The position numbers and the translations under genes are program-made. This document shows, piece after piece, positions 1 to 11,479 of a stretch of 64,000 bases of DNA. The notes below the pieces were generated by a model. That model searched no databases. It was not told the DNA's origin and saw nothing but the letters and a program-made list of their open reading frames with translations. Source of the stretch: Cycas panzhihuaensis (taxonomy: Eukaryota > Cycadophyta); contig CM041465.1 of the NCBI GenBank assembly GCA_023213395.1, forward strand, positions 21,204,001 to 21,268,000, in the 5' to 3' direction. Numbering within the stretch: position 1 is the first letter of the stretch; each line of letters begins with the position of its first letter.

Positions 1-1294
1 AAATGAGGTATATATTTGTAAGTGTTACATAACTTGTCTATATTACATAACTTAGCCAGATAAGTTATGTAATAGAGAGAACAAAAATGGTAGTTTCCAA
101 GTAGTGTAATCTACCCTTGAACTTAAATTAAAATGATTAAAACTAAAACTGAAAGAAAGTATTATAGGAGAAAGGTTATGAGTGTCACCAAAGGAATTTT
201 TGTTTTGTTCCTTTTCTAACTCCTAAATGTCTTCACAAGGTCATTGAACCTTGCTTTAATACCATTTACAATGTATCTACTTAAGATCATATTTACAAAT
301 ATAATGAAAAGAAGATTTAAGAGAATAGATAGAGTGCTTTTATTAACTTTTGAGGCCAATATTAAGAATCACTAACATAATGGATACAAATGAGTACCAA
401 AGGACTACTAAAGTACTTTGTCTTAAGAAAGAAAATAATGATCAACAACTATTTACAAGTAATATTTGACCATTAAATAGACAAAATAGGGTCTCTCTTC
501 AATAATCCTATTAGCAGTCTTAATGTCCTTACATATCATTGGAGGGCTTATTGGTCTGCATATAAAACTTAATAGTTAATATCATAAATTAAGCCTTTGA
601 TAGTTTCCATATGCTACTACCTCCTTCCACTTAAGAAGATGGAGTTACATGACAAAATACTTATCAACACTAAGGAAGACCCCAATTGATGAATTTTCAT
701 ATGATGCCTATCAAAGGAAATTGATCATCTGCTAAATGGATTTGAAAACATATTTAATGAGTGATAAATATCTAAAGTATGCTAGATTTTTCCTTGGCTA
801 CTTCTAGATAGAGATTCACATAGAATTAATATGCTATTAAGGTGCTCTTTGGTCCTAAATTCTCATAAAGATCTATCTTTCTAGGTACTGTTTCCTATTC
901 ACAAGTTTACCAAGTTTTGATTTAGCATCACATCTATTTTAAAGTTTACCAACCTCATGATTCTAGAAGGAAATACAGATCTTACCCTCATAAATGTGAG
1001 ACTTAGGAGTGAAGAATGAAATATTAAGGTCATGAATAAGAAAAAAAAAACTTTAATCAAGCCCATTAAGGCCCATCCATGCATTCCCAATAGAAAATGC
1101 CTATGCCCCATTGCCTAATAATAATCTTACATGGTTGTTATGAGTTATAAATATGTATAAGAGGGTATGCCACTCAATAAAGAGATGAAGTGATGAAAGG
1201 AGAGTTTATGCTTATGTTGGAATGATGACCCCTAAGCACAAGTCTTATGGAAGAAGAAACAATTTGACCAACCATAGTTTAGGCTCATTAGAAG
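1..1294. other. AT-rich left edge, no gene recognised
   Basis: No protein family is recognisable in six frames; the longest open stretch (899-1111, minus) is low-complexity. The right part may still belong to element D, because the homologous zone of element B after its integrase is also non-coding and is followed by an antisense gene. That gene in D would lie on the plus strand here, but I could not align it. The only distinct structure is the palindrome at 43-72. Confidence 0.5.
43..72. repeat. Perfect 12-bp inverted repeat (hairpin)
   Basis: TTACATAACTTA (43-54) and TAAGTTATGTAA (61-72) are exact reverse complements around the 6-nt spacer GCCAGA. The same palindrome with one mismatch and the complementary spacer TCTGGC opens the 5' LTR of element F at 51355-51384. 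The 22-nt arm-plus-loop part is an exact reverse complement of that copy. Confidence 0.85.
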
Positions 1295-1354
1295 GCAAGG
1301 CTTTTAAAGTTGTAGTTTTATCCTTATTATAAATGAGATACATGCTATCCTCTT

Positions 1355-2150
1355 AGGCATAGTACTTTTGTAAGAATTATGAATTAAGAAGCTTTTAGAA
1401 ATCAAGGCTATTAATGGTAGAAATAGGAAATACTCCATTCTCAAGATCTTTGATAACTAGGTAAGGTCTTATCTACTCAGGGGCAAAGTTTTGCAACTTG
1501 TTATGAATGTATTTGAACTTGAGCACTTTGTCACCAACCCAAAAATTTCAAGGCCTTAACTACTTATTGTGGCTTAGTTGAGCCTATATATTAGAGGCTA
1601 AATTATTCTAAAGGGTAGTTAAGCATGTTTCATCCATTTCTCTAAGTCAAGTAATCACACTTCTCTTTGCCATTTTACATTAGTGAATTACTTTAGGGAA
1701 ATACATAAGGATGGGATTTCTACCTTAAGGGGATGGGCTTAGAGAAATAGACTAGAGATAATGGTGTCATCTTAGTTACATTTCTAATGAAGCTTTAATA
1801 GGCTTATAATTTGAGAAAGAGTTGGATATACTAGTCTTGGTAAGAACTTGTTGTAGTCTTAGCCAATGTTTTATTGAAGGCCTTAACCTAGCTATTAGCT
1901 TGAAGGGTAAGGTGTTGACAAGTGATGAGTGATATTGAATTTCTCACATAGTTCATCCATTTATGAGTCACAAAAGAGAGTTCCATTACATGAGATGATA
2001 GCATAAGGGACTCTAAATCTCTAGATGATATACTAAAAGATGAATGGTATAATTATTTTCTTAGTTATGGTAAGAAGCTCCACTTAGTAAAGTACTCTAT
2101 ACTAGTCAAAATGTAGTTATGACCACTTGAGAATGGAGGTAAATTTATCC
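1355..2150 (-). pseudogene. Element D integrase (core and C-terminal domain), broken
   Basis: Two blocks read on the minus strand. Around 1911-1986 is the integrase-core block NGT-LFCDS-MDELCEKF, matching NGTPFCNKEMDELCEKF in element B. At 1355-1560 is the C-terminal block beginning VGDKVLKFKYIHNKL, with counterparts of B's WVGPF, NGAYRIATLEG and KKFYA segments. Integrase joins retrotransposon cDNA to the chromosome; this copy is dead, with many stops. The sequence just beyond (about 1290) keeps the AATGAGCCTAAAC block that follows integrase in A and B, fixing the orientation and the end of pol. Confidence 0.75.
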
Positions 2151-2649
2151 TATGAGATCAATCCCCCATTAGAAAAAAGGCCATGGGGATATGATGGACT
2201 TAAGTGACATGGCAGGTGGGCATATTAGTGTAGCATGTGCTTTACACTTTTTACATTTCTAAATATATGTGTGTGCATCCTTGAATAGGTTTGGCTAATA
2301 ATATCCCATTTAAGGGATATGTTAAGTTATAGATTGATCATTGAAGTGGCCTCTAAAAATGTCATCATAGCACTTAAGTAGGGTAGTCTGAGCCTTATAA
2401 GATTAAATACATGTTAATATAACTCTATTAAATAAATGTTTATAAAGGATGTCTTCAAGTTGTAGATATTAGCAAGTAGTTACTCTAATTTGTTTCCTCT
2501 TTCTAGAGGGCATGTTAGGAAAATAGGTTTGGTTGTTGAGGTAAGCTTTGATCTCTTTATATCATTCCTCTCCTAAAGGCATAACATCTACTTAAAAGAT
2601 TTATATGTCTAGGAGCCTATCATTGATAGCCAAATTGGTAAGGTTTGGT

Positions 2650-2960
2650 AATGATGCCTAAACCATTGTCTTTACAACTAACGTGCCTTTTTTATATTTA
2701 TGGTTAACAATTTATAAGTCAAACTCTTATAAGAGGAGTGCCCACTTGCTATCTTGCCTCATAAGATCACTATTGGTGAGAAAGAGTTTAATAGGATTTG
2801 ATTGGGCAATTATGAATATACTGTTACCAAGGAGATAATGATGTAGCTTCATAGTCATAAAGACTAAGGATAAGTATTATTTCTTTTAAGAGAAGTAGTT
2901 AATCTCAACAACAATAAGGGTTTTGCTAATGAAATAGATGGATCACTCCCTTTTAAAATT
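2650..2960 (-). pseudogene. Element D pol RNase H remnant
   Basis: Minus-strand translation carries the C-terminal RNase H blocks seen in B: a QSNPIK segment (B has SDPLRY), then SKWALLL-EFDL and VNHKYKKGT (B: GRWAILLQEFDLYI and INWKSKKGM). Stops and frameshifts are frequent. The enzyme would degrade the RNA strand of the RNA/DNA hybrid during reverse transcription. Confidence 0.7.
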
Positions 2961-2999
2961 ATCTTCCTAGGCGAGCATACCCTTAAAGGACTCCTTGCT

Positions 3000-3855
3000 G
3001 GAAGACATATACAAGATGAAAGGATTAACAAAGATAGAGGGAGTGAGAATAAGAGATGAAACTAGGGCTTGATTCAATCTATCAAAAACTTCTTAGATAA
3101 GAGTAGTCCATTTTAGAAAGGCTTCTTCTTAAGAAGATTAGTAAGAGGTTTAACATTTAATGAAAATCTATAATAAACCTTTGTAGAAAGCCTAACTTGA
3201 CAATGAAAGATTTTATTTGCTTTTAACTTTATAGAGGCAACATTTGAATAATTGATCTTAATATTTTAGGATTATCTGTAATGTTGTCATAAGAAACTAT
3301 ATTCCCCAACACCTTATTAGAAGTGATAATAAAGATGCACTTGCTTAGATTGAGGCACAAATGATACTTACAACATTGCTCAAAGATAATTCTTAAGTCA
3401 TGCATGTGATCTTTTCTATAATGAGATAGGCCAAGCATGTCATCAAGGTAGATAATCATTATGACCCTAATTAAGTCATGAAATATGAAGACCATTTCCC
3501 ATTGGTAAGTGGCTTAAATATTCTTCAAGTCAAAGGGCATAGCCTTTTAGGAAAATGTTCTCCATAGATTTATTAAATCAATTTTATGATGGTCCTTATT
3601 TGAGATAAAGATTTGATTATAACCTGAGAAACCATCTATGAGAGACATGAGCTTAAAATCAATAGTTTAGTCCTAAATCTAATCAAAAAATAGGAGGAAA
3701 AAGTTATCCTTTAGACAAGCATCATTGATGTTACATAAATTAATATATATGTAAATTGATCTAATTTTCTTGGCAATAGGAACAAGAGTAGATACCCATT
3801 GTAAATAGTTTACACATTTAATGAAACCTACTTTCAATAGTTTCTTAACTCTTAT
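3000..3855 (-). pseudogene. Element D reverse transcriptase, broken
   Basis: RT domain of a Tat-type Gypsy element. Reading minus from about 3855: VKKLLKVGFI and LQWVSTLVPIAKK (B: VQKLLGSGLI, PKWVSNIIPVTKK), then SLIDGFSGYNQI, then the catalytic motif YLDDMLGLSHYRKDH (about 3420-3451) and LNLSKCIFIITSNKVLG (B: LKCMFIITSGKLLG). An 88-codon piece (3229-3495) is still open around the active site. Upstream residues are AT-biased versions of the A/B protein, consistent with long decay. Confidence 0.85.
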
Positions 3856-3899
3856 TTAATAGATATAGATATACAAGGGTGGATAAGTCTCTATGTTTA

Positions 3900-6800
3900 C
3901 CTTTTAGGTTTAGGTTCCAGGAGTATGATGATGTTGTGAATCATGGAATTATAGTGAAGACCCTACATGTTGCTATAATTCCAAGTAAAGATTGATATAA
4001 ACTTCTAGAAGAGTTCTTTAATTTTTTTTACCTCTTCTAGTAAGTAATCCACTTTGACCTTGATGATTCTAGATTTTTCATCAATCTCCAAGTCTATCTC
4101 CATTGTTTCACTAATGAGCATTATAATCCCTTCTTCCAAATGAGGAGGGGTAGGACTCATGATAGGTGGGGGGTCTTATGAGGACTGATCAAAACTAGCC
4201 AAGGGCGAATTAGGGTGTAAGTGATTCATAAAGTTGAGATTATAATGGTTAGGTAGGAGGTTGGGAATGGCTCCCACTAGGTGCTCAGAGATTACTTCAT
4301 CATTCTTGAAGTGATCAATATGAAGAACCTCTCTAAGGATAAAACTTTCACATTAAGAGGGAGGATGATGAGGTGAATCTAGGGTAGTTGTTTCTAAAAG
4401 GCCATTATAGTATTAGACAAGAAATATATCTACATTATTCAAGGCAAGAGATAGGAGGCTAACTCAAGTGAGGAACTCTTAATTTAATTAAATAATTTGA
4501 TAGAAGTTAGACTCATCAGTTGGAGGGAGATTTGGAAGAGGAGATATATGAATGACAGAATGTGTAGTGTCCTCTTTAGTGACCACTTTCATTAAAGCAG
4601 AGATAGTAATGATTATGTTAATTTCTCTAATTTTTCTTCCTAATGTTAGACTTAATCTAGGGGAGTTATCTAAAGGGGGTATTTCATCTTCTAAAGGTTA
4701 GAGATCCATATTTCAATGCATAAGGTGCTTGTTTCTATATTAATTAAACCAAGTTGTCTAGAGGAGACATTCATGATAAGACACCTCATTAGAAGAGAAA
4801 GTAGTGATATGAGAGAGGCTTACCAATTGAGAAGGATCATGAGTAGGTGTAACAATGATTGGTGACTCTTTTATATAGTGTAAGAAAATGATGTGCCTCA
4901 TATTTAATTCATGAGGGGACAATCCTAGTAAGGTAGCCTCTTGGGATGAAAGGGGACTACCCTAAATAAGGATATCATCATGAATGGTATGACATGAAGA
5001 ATACGAGGCTTGATGGGTTAGGTTTTACATAACTTGAGTAGAATTTGATAGACATCTCCTAGGACAAAGGGTCAGGCTCTTTATTAAGGAGGTAAAGGTG
5101 TTCAATAGGAAAAGGTTCTAACATGCTTTGAAATGTTTCTATATGAGATAAACTTAAAGAAGAGATTTCTTATGAGGAAACGGTGTTGATCATATTGATA
5201 CTCTTAACTTCATATAGGGATGTTGAAAGGGACTCAGTGGTAAAATATTACCCAAAGCCCAATGATTAAAAGAAGTACTCAAAAGAGTTACAAGAGTTGG
5301 AAGGTTCTTTTTTTTCTATGATAATTTCTATAAGTGGTATAAATTGCTTGATAGGTACATTCTTTTATTAATGATCTTGAGCTCTCTCTTATGTATGAAT
5401 TTGAGCTTTCTAAAAAGTGAAGTATAAACTACGAATATCTAGTTGATCTATGGCCTTCCTAGTAGGATAATATATTCTAGGTAAAGGCATATGGTGATAA
5501 GGTTGACTATAACCATCTTCCCTTCTAAGGTGAGGGGGTGAGTGACCTACCCTAATGGCACTCTTTTATTCTTATTATATTCCTAACAAATCCACTTGTA
5601 ATATTATAAATGATAATCTCTAAATCCTTAACAAGGTGGATGGAATCACATTCATTAACAACCTTCATTAATAATTATGCATTAAATGTTAATCTCATCT
5701 TTATAGATTTTAATAGAGAAATAGGGGATGCCATTAAGATTCCTATTCTTCTCATTATATAAGGTAAATGGATCAAGTGAGAGGGTAAGACTTACTAGGG
5801 AATTTAGGTAGAGACCCCAAGACATCAAGCAAGAGTTGATGTCACTCTAAGAAACTATGTAACAAATCCATTATTGAGATCTCAATGGGGATATACCTCA
5901 ACTCTTCAACTATAGAGAAGAATCCATATTTCATGATAGAAGGAATGGATCTAAAATGAATAAGTCTAGGATAAATAGGAAATAAATATTAAGGCATTTT
6001 AGTCTACAAGTCTTTAGTAGATTTGATTATGGTGAGGTTCCTTGTTACCTCCACTATGTTAATTATTCCTTTAGCTTTTCCACCTTTATGAGATGGCCAA
6101 TTTTGTGCATTAGCCCTTTTGGCACCACTCTTGGGTGAGGTGGTATGTTTCTTACTAGGTTTTAAACCTAATCTCTCATTATTATTAGTGTCTTCTTGTT
6201 TAGCATTTCTTTTGCTTTTATCCTTAGTATGCTTCTGATCATGATCAAGTAAGGCATGTCATTATAGATTAATTGATCTTGATTAGGTTTAAAAGTAGGG
6301 TTATTATTACTTTGAGTATTTTGGCCTATTTCTTAAATCACATGACACTCATCTTGATCATGGGTATTGATATGGAGCCAGGAACCCTAAGGAGTCCTCT
6401 TTAGTAGGAGAGCAAAAGTCTCTTACCATATTTCCCCCTTGATATAATAGGTAACATTAGTTTCTAGTTCAGGATTGAGAGTATGAGAGTTCTTGGCTCT
6501 AATAGAAGACGTGAGATGATCATATGTATGGTCACCTTAAGTAGTTTTAGAACATTGGCATGAGTCATTTGCTAGGATAAGCTTATCAATCTTCTTAATT
6601 ATAGCTTGAATCTTAAAGGCTTTGATAGCCAAACATTTGTTAATGGATTCCTTATAAATTTATAGGTCAAGTTTGAGAACTTCTAAGCATATGTACAGTC
6701 TTAAAGAATTGGTTAGGATATTAAATAAGAGGCCTAAATCAACGTGGGAATCATAAGCATGAATAAGGTCTTGGAACTATCTTACAAAGTCATGAGATGA

Positions 6801-8479
6801 TTCATCATTATTTTGTTTTATAAAGAGAAGGGACTTAATACCCATCTCATTTGGCCTGGCAACATTAAAGTAGCTAATAAAAGTATTAACTAACTCTTGG
6901 AATTTAAAAATAGAAGTAGGATAAATTTGATAAAACCACTTCAAAGCATCATATTAAAGAAATTTTGGGAACAACCTCATCATGACATAGTCATATAGAA
7001 GGAAATCAACATATATAAGTGTGAAGTCTTGCACATGTCTATCAAGATCTTATGCCACTTCTCTTAAGAATTTTGGCAACTCAAGAATACAAGGAGGCAT
7101 TGATAAACTAATGACTTCTTACAAAAATAGGTTCCTTATTTAGGATCTACATGTAATCCATAAATGGCCTCGTAGGTCTCAATGTAGAGGATAGTTGAGG
7201 AAGAGCCTACTGGTAAGTGATGGAGGCTATAAGATAGTTGCTTATTATATGAAGGATAATAAGATGGAGAGTGGGAAGGAGTAAATCATATAGTAGGATT
7301 AGGGTTTGTTCCCCTCTAAGGAATGGTGACTATTGAGATGGAGGAATGTATCAAAGAGAGAAAACCATTTGTCAAGGTTATGACTATTGAGTATTGGAAG
7401 GTTTAAGACCAAATGATAGTTTAGGCCATCTTGTTGGCTAAGGTACCTACTATTAGGTGTGTGGTGACTAATAAGAAAGATGCAAGTATGAGGACCCTCC
7501 AACAAACCTTTAGCTCTAACATGGTAATAATGCATGGGAAATAGAGGAGTAGATGGTCTAGGTCCCCTATAATATTAGGAATGTAGGGCTAGGAGGGATA
7601 AACACTAAGTATGTGGAGGCCTCATAACATATCTCATGGTTTGATGGGATGGAGGGAAAGGTTTCCTTTAGATAGGATAGGAAGTTCTATAAGAAGAGAT
7701 GGTACTTATTAATAGAACATATGGAGTGGTATGAGGGAACTTGATAATGCCTTAGAGATGGCCCTTTGTTTGGTCTTAAATGGGAGAACTAATATTATAT
7801 GAACGGTTGGTCTATATAACTCAAACCAAGTTGTTATTCCTAAATAATGATCTTAAGTAAAATAATAGATGAAATAAGAGGTATAAGAGGAATCATGGCT
7901 CCTCCTTATACATCATTAATTTATCTTTAGGTTTGGAAGTGGAGCAATCTAATATCCTCTATCTAGTTGGGAGGCATAAGAGGTACCCTTAGGGTAGGTG
8001 GGTGAGAAAGATGAGGTAGAGGAAGATTGTTCAATAGATAAGGATGGTCAATAAGGGGGAAATGATACTCTTAAAGAGTAAGTTCACATTATTCATGATG
8101 CTAATGAGGAAGAAAATGAGTGGGTAATGACATATTATGAGTATCTTGGTGAAAGGGATCATGATACTATGGAATAAAGGTAAGAGGGTAGACCTCAATA
8201 AGAAAGGGTTGCAGAAAAGGATGGGAACCATGATTTACATATGCCTCATTATGCATAGAGTTAAGGGATACCATCAAAGGATCTCCCAAGTGTTGCTTGA
8301 GGTATTTTAAATAATCTTACTCTCTAGGGACCTCAAATAGATTGGTGGAACCTTTTAGGGGATGAACATGTGTCTCATAACTCTCATAATATTAATAACT
8401 CTCAAAGGCATTATAGCTTTCTTAGGCTTTATAGTCCCTATAATATTCATATAAAGAGTCTTTAGGAGGGAGGCCTTGT
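3900..8479 (-). pseudogene. Element D gag and protease region, heavily degraded
   Basis: The clear part is the gag core at about 6620-6990. The minus strand reads KWFYQIYPTSIFKFQELV, FISYFNVARP, KSLLFIKQNNDE, HDFVR-FQDLIHA and INKCLAIKAFKIQA, aligning block by block with the gag of A and B. Around 8230-8340 a FEVP...DYLKYLKQ block corresponds to the gag N-terminal half. Between about 3900 and 6600 only scattered similarity to the linker and protease region was seen, and no protease active site could be assigned. The frame continues across the Copia insertion at 46610-47390. Confidence 0.65.
8475..8479. repeat. Target-site duplication CTTGT (left copy) of element C
   Basis: CTTGT lies immediately before the C 5' LTR and again at 46605-46609 immediately after its 3' LTR. 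A 5-bp duplication is typical of LTR-retrotransposon integration. Confidence 0.9.
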
Positions 8480-9134
8480 TGTTAGATAATATGATAACAA
8501 TGTTTTGGAGGCTAAATTTTTGGCAAGTTGGTAGCATGGTTTCCCTGCCAAATTTCCTCAAGGGGTTCTAAGGGGGGCGGGAGCCCCCCTTCACCAGCGG
8601 AGTGTGGGGGTATTAGAACACCCCCCACAAAGAGGGGGTTAAGGGGTGATAGCCCCTGACCTAAAAAGCTAGCATTGAAAAGCATACTAAATTGTAAAGA
8701 GAATTATGGCCATTCATTCAAAATACCCTAGATTCTATGGTTGAGATTTGTGCCTTGTATGACTCTATTATTTAGCCTAATTTAGGGTGTTTTTATGTGT
8801 GTTGATGGTGTTTGATGTATTAGGTATACTGTGAGGAGTTGGGTAGCTAGTTGTTGTTGCTGTGAGCATTCTACTATAGATTGTGTACATTTCTCTATTT
8901 TTTATAATAAAGATTAATACTGTTCGTATGTGGATGTTTTCATAGCATATTGCTAGGGTTTTACCATGTTATATCAAGTGCATATGTGACGCTTAGATTT
9001 CTTATTCATTTTATTGTATTATCTCTAGTTTAAAAACTTGCTTGTTAAATTTTAGTTTTGATTCCTATAACTAGTTGCAAAATAGTTTAGATCTTAGTGG
9101 TAGTTTTAAGTTATTAGACCTTGTCTTCTCAACA
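8480..9134 (+). repeat. Element C 5' LTR
   Basis: The 655-bp LTR starts TGTTAGATAATATG and ends CTTCTCAACA, just before the primer site. It aligns with the split 3' LTR (13121-13441 plus 46270-46604, about 656 bp). A G/C-run block at about 8568-8660 contains GGGGGGCGGGAGCCCCCC and other runs of G and C. TTTTTTATAATAAAG near 8900 could serve as a polyadenylation-type signal. Confidence 0.9.
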
Positions 9135-9136
9135 AG

Positions 9137-9150
9137 TGGTATTAGAGCCA
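9137..9150 (+). other. Element C primer-binding site (tRNA-iMet type)
   Basis: TGGTATTAGAGCCA begins two bases after the LTR end. It matches the plant initiator-Met primer site TGGTATCAGAGC with one C-to-T change. Minus-strand cDNA synthesis would start here. Confidence 0.85.
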
Positions 9151-9206
9151 CTTTTATTTTTGCAGTGAGTTTATGAAGGTTTTAGTGTTAACTTTTTCTA
9201 CACCAA

Positions 9207-9992
9207 ATGGAAAAACTAGAAAATGTAAAGTTCAAGGTGGAGAAATTCAATGGAAAGAACAACTTTGAGTTATGGAAGTTAAAAGCATATGATGTTCTAG
9301 TACAATAAGGTTTTTACAGAGCTCTTACAGGCAAATTGAAGAAACCTACAGGATGATGAATAGGATGATCTAAACAAAAGGGATCTTAGCATAATACAAT
9401 TGTGCTTGGCAGATGAAGTTCTATTTAACATCACAAGGGAGCAAATAATAGCAAGATTATGGACCTGATTAGAAGGATTGTATATGACCAAATAAATGAT
9501 GAACCAAATCTACTTGAAGAGGCAATTGTACTCATTACGAATGAAGGTACAAAAATTACTGATCATTTGAATATTTTCAATACTCTTATTTATTAGTTGG
9601 CTAGTATCAATGTCACAATTGAGGATGAGGACAAGGTTGTTACCTAGTTATGTTCATTACCAAAATCTTAGGATAATATTGTCACCTCAATTAGTTTTAG
9701 TACTATAGATGAATTAGACTATGATTATGTTGTGAGTGCTTTATTAATGGAAGAAGTGAGGAGGAAGTCTAGTCTTGAAACCTCCACACAAGAAGTTATG
9801 ATAGCAAGGGGTGGAATAATTGAGAGAGGGCAAAGCTCTAGGGACACATCGAGGTCAAAGTCAAAAGGCAAGAAGAGTAAACTCAGATGTTGGCATTGTA
9901 ATAAGATATGTCATCTTAAGAAGGATTGCTACAAAAGGAAGGAGTTCCAGAAAATGAAAGATCCTACCAAGGAGGCTAATAAGGTGGAGTAA
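9207..9992 (+). pseudogene. Element C gag (capsid and nucleocapsid), broken
   Basis: Starts at ATG 9207 with MEKLENVKFKVEKFNGKN and the FELWKLKAYDVL block typical of Copia gag. A stop follows at about codon 33, and more stops and a frameshift lie further on. The last 86 codons (9732-9992) are open and carry a CCHC zinc knuckle at about 9891-9935 (CWHCNKICHLKKDC), in which the usual Gly before His is replaced. Gag packages element RNA in virus-like particles in the cytoplasm. Confidence 0.8.
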
Positions 9993-10029
9993 AATCAAGG
10001 TACAAATCATGATGTCTTAGTTGCTTATA

Positions 10030-11460
10030 ATGTTTCCCATTATCACTATGATTGGTTATTAGATTCGAGTGATTCACACCACATGTTTCCACACAAGAGT
10101 TAGTTCTCATCATACCAACCTCTTGATGGTGGTGATGTGCTTATAGGAAATGAAGTTTTTTGTGAGACAATAGGCATTGGTAGTATCAAAATTAAAATGT
10201 GTGATGGTGTATTGAGAACATTAAATAAAGTTAGACATGTACTTGATCTAAAAAGGAATATGATTTTCTTAGGTGAACTAGATTCTAATGGTTATAAGTA
10301 CACAGGTCATGAAGGAGTCTTAAAGGTGTCAAAGGGTGCCTTAGTTGTTATGAAAGCCTTAAAGAAAAGAAACCTTTATATTTTAATGGGAAGTACAGAT
10401 GTCAGTCATGTAGCTACAACATCAAAAACTATAGAAGATCCAGCTCAATTATGGCATCAGAGACTTAGGCACATGAGTGAGAGAGGACTTAAGGTGTTGA
10501 TGAACCATAAGTTACTTCCTAACTTACAACTTTCAAATTTAGCATTTTACAAACATTATATTTTTGGAAAGTAGTGTAGACTTAGGTTATAAGTAGGGAG
10601 TCACACTAGTAAAGGTGTTCTAGATTATGTACATTCAGATGTGTGGGGACCAGTCCCAACAATATCTTATGGAGGATCATTGTACTTCGTCACATTTATA
10701 GATGATTACTCTAGAAATGTATGGGTCTATTTTTTGAAAAAGAAATTTGAAGTTTTTAGTGTGTTTAAGCAGTTTAAGGCTCTAGTTAAGAAGATCACTA
10801 GCAAGTCAATCAAATGTTTAAGAACTAACAATGGAGGTGAGTTCAACTCCTTAGAGTTTAAGAATTATTATAGAGAAGTTGGGATCAAAGGCATAAAACC
10901 ACTAGCTATACTCCGTAGTAGAATGGCATAGCTAAGCACATGAATAGGATACTCTTCGAAATAGTAAGAAGCATGCTAAGTAATGTAGGAGTGGAGTATG
11001 GCTTATGAAAAAAAGCTATTCAAACAACTTGCTATTTAAATAGGTCACCATCACTTGCAATAGATTACAAGATTCCTAAAGAAGTATGGACTAGACATCC
11101 ATGTGATTGATAAAAGTCAACATTCAAAGTTAGACCTAAATCCAAGAGATGTATCTTTGTTGGTTATGGTGATAAATATGGTGTGAAGGGATACATATTA
11201 TGGGATCCTATTGCCCATAAAATCACTATTAACAGAGATATTATATTTGATGAATCTCCCTTTCTAAAATTAGATAGTGTAGAAGTTGAAGTGAAATAGG
11301 AACAAAAAGTTGAACATCAATAGGTCAAGTATGAAACCCAGCCATCTTTGGAAATAGAAGAGCATAAAGATCTTTTTGAAGATGAATCTATAGTAGATTT
11401 ATAGGAGTATGTGGATACTCCTCCACCTACTGTTAAAAGATCTACATGAGTTAGTCATCC
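10030..11460 (+). pseudogene. Element C protease and integrase, broken
   Basis: Protease: WLLDSSDSHHM at about 10050 stands where Copia proteases have D-S-G-A-S, so the catalytic Gly is changed. GAG-pre-integrase: LWHQRLRHMSERGLKVL. Integrase core: HSDVWGP keeps the first Asp; RTNNGGEF has Asn in place of the second catalytic Asp; the third motif around 10925 reads AKHMNR where AER-NR is usual, so Glu is Lys. Both catalytic losses are single G-to-A changes. Stops near 10572 and a frameshift near 10920 also break it. It would cut Gag-Pol and integrate the cDNA. Confidence 0.8.
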
Positions 11461-11479
11461 ACCGAATAGGTACAACCCT

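Larger units (their letters stand above)
1295..8479 (-). mobile_element. Element D: degraded Tat-type Ty3/Gypsy retrotransposon, internal 3' part
   Basis: Minus-strand remnant whose translated pieces align in order with elements A and B: gag (about 6620-6990 and onward to 8479), RT (about 3000-3855), RNase H (about 2650-2960), integrase core (about 1600-2150) and integrase C-terminus (1355-1560). It is riddled with stops and is far more AT-rich than A or B, as expected of the oldest copy. It is cut at 8479 by Copia element C and resumes at 46610 with the N-terminal part of gag. Its 3' LTR lies outside the window or is unrecognisable. Confidence 0.8.
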
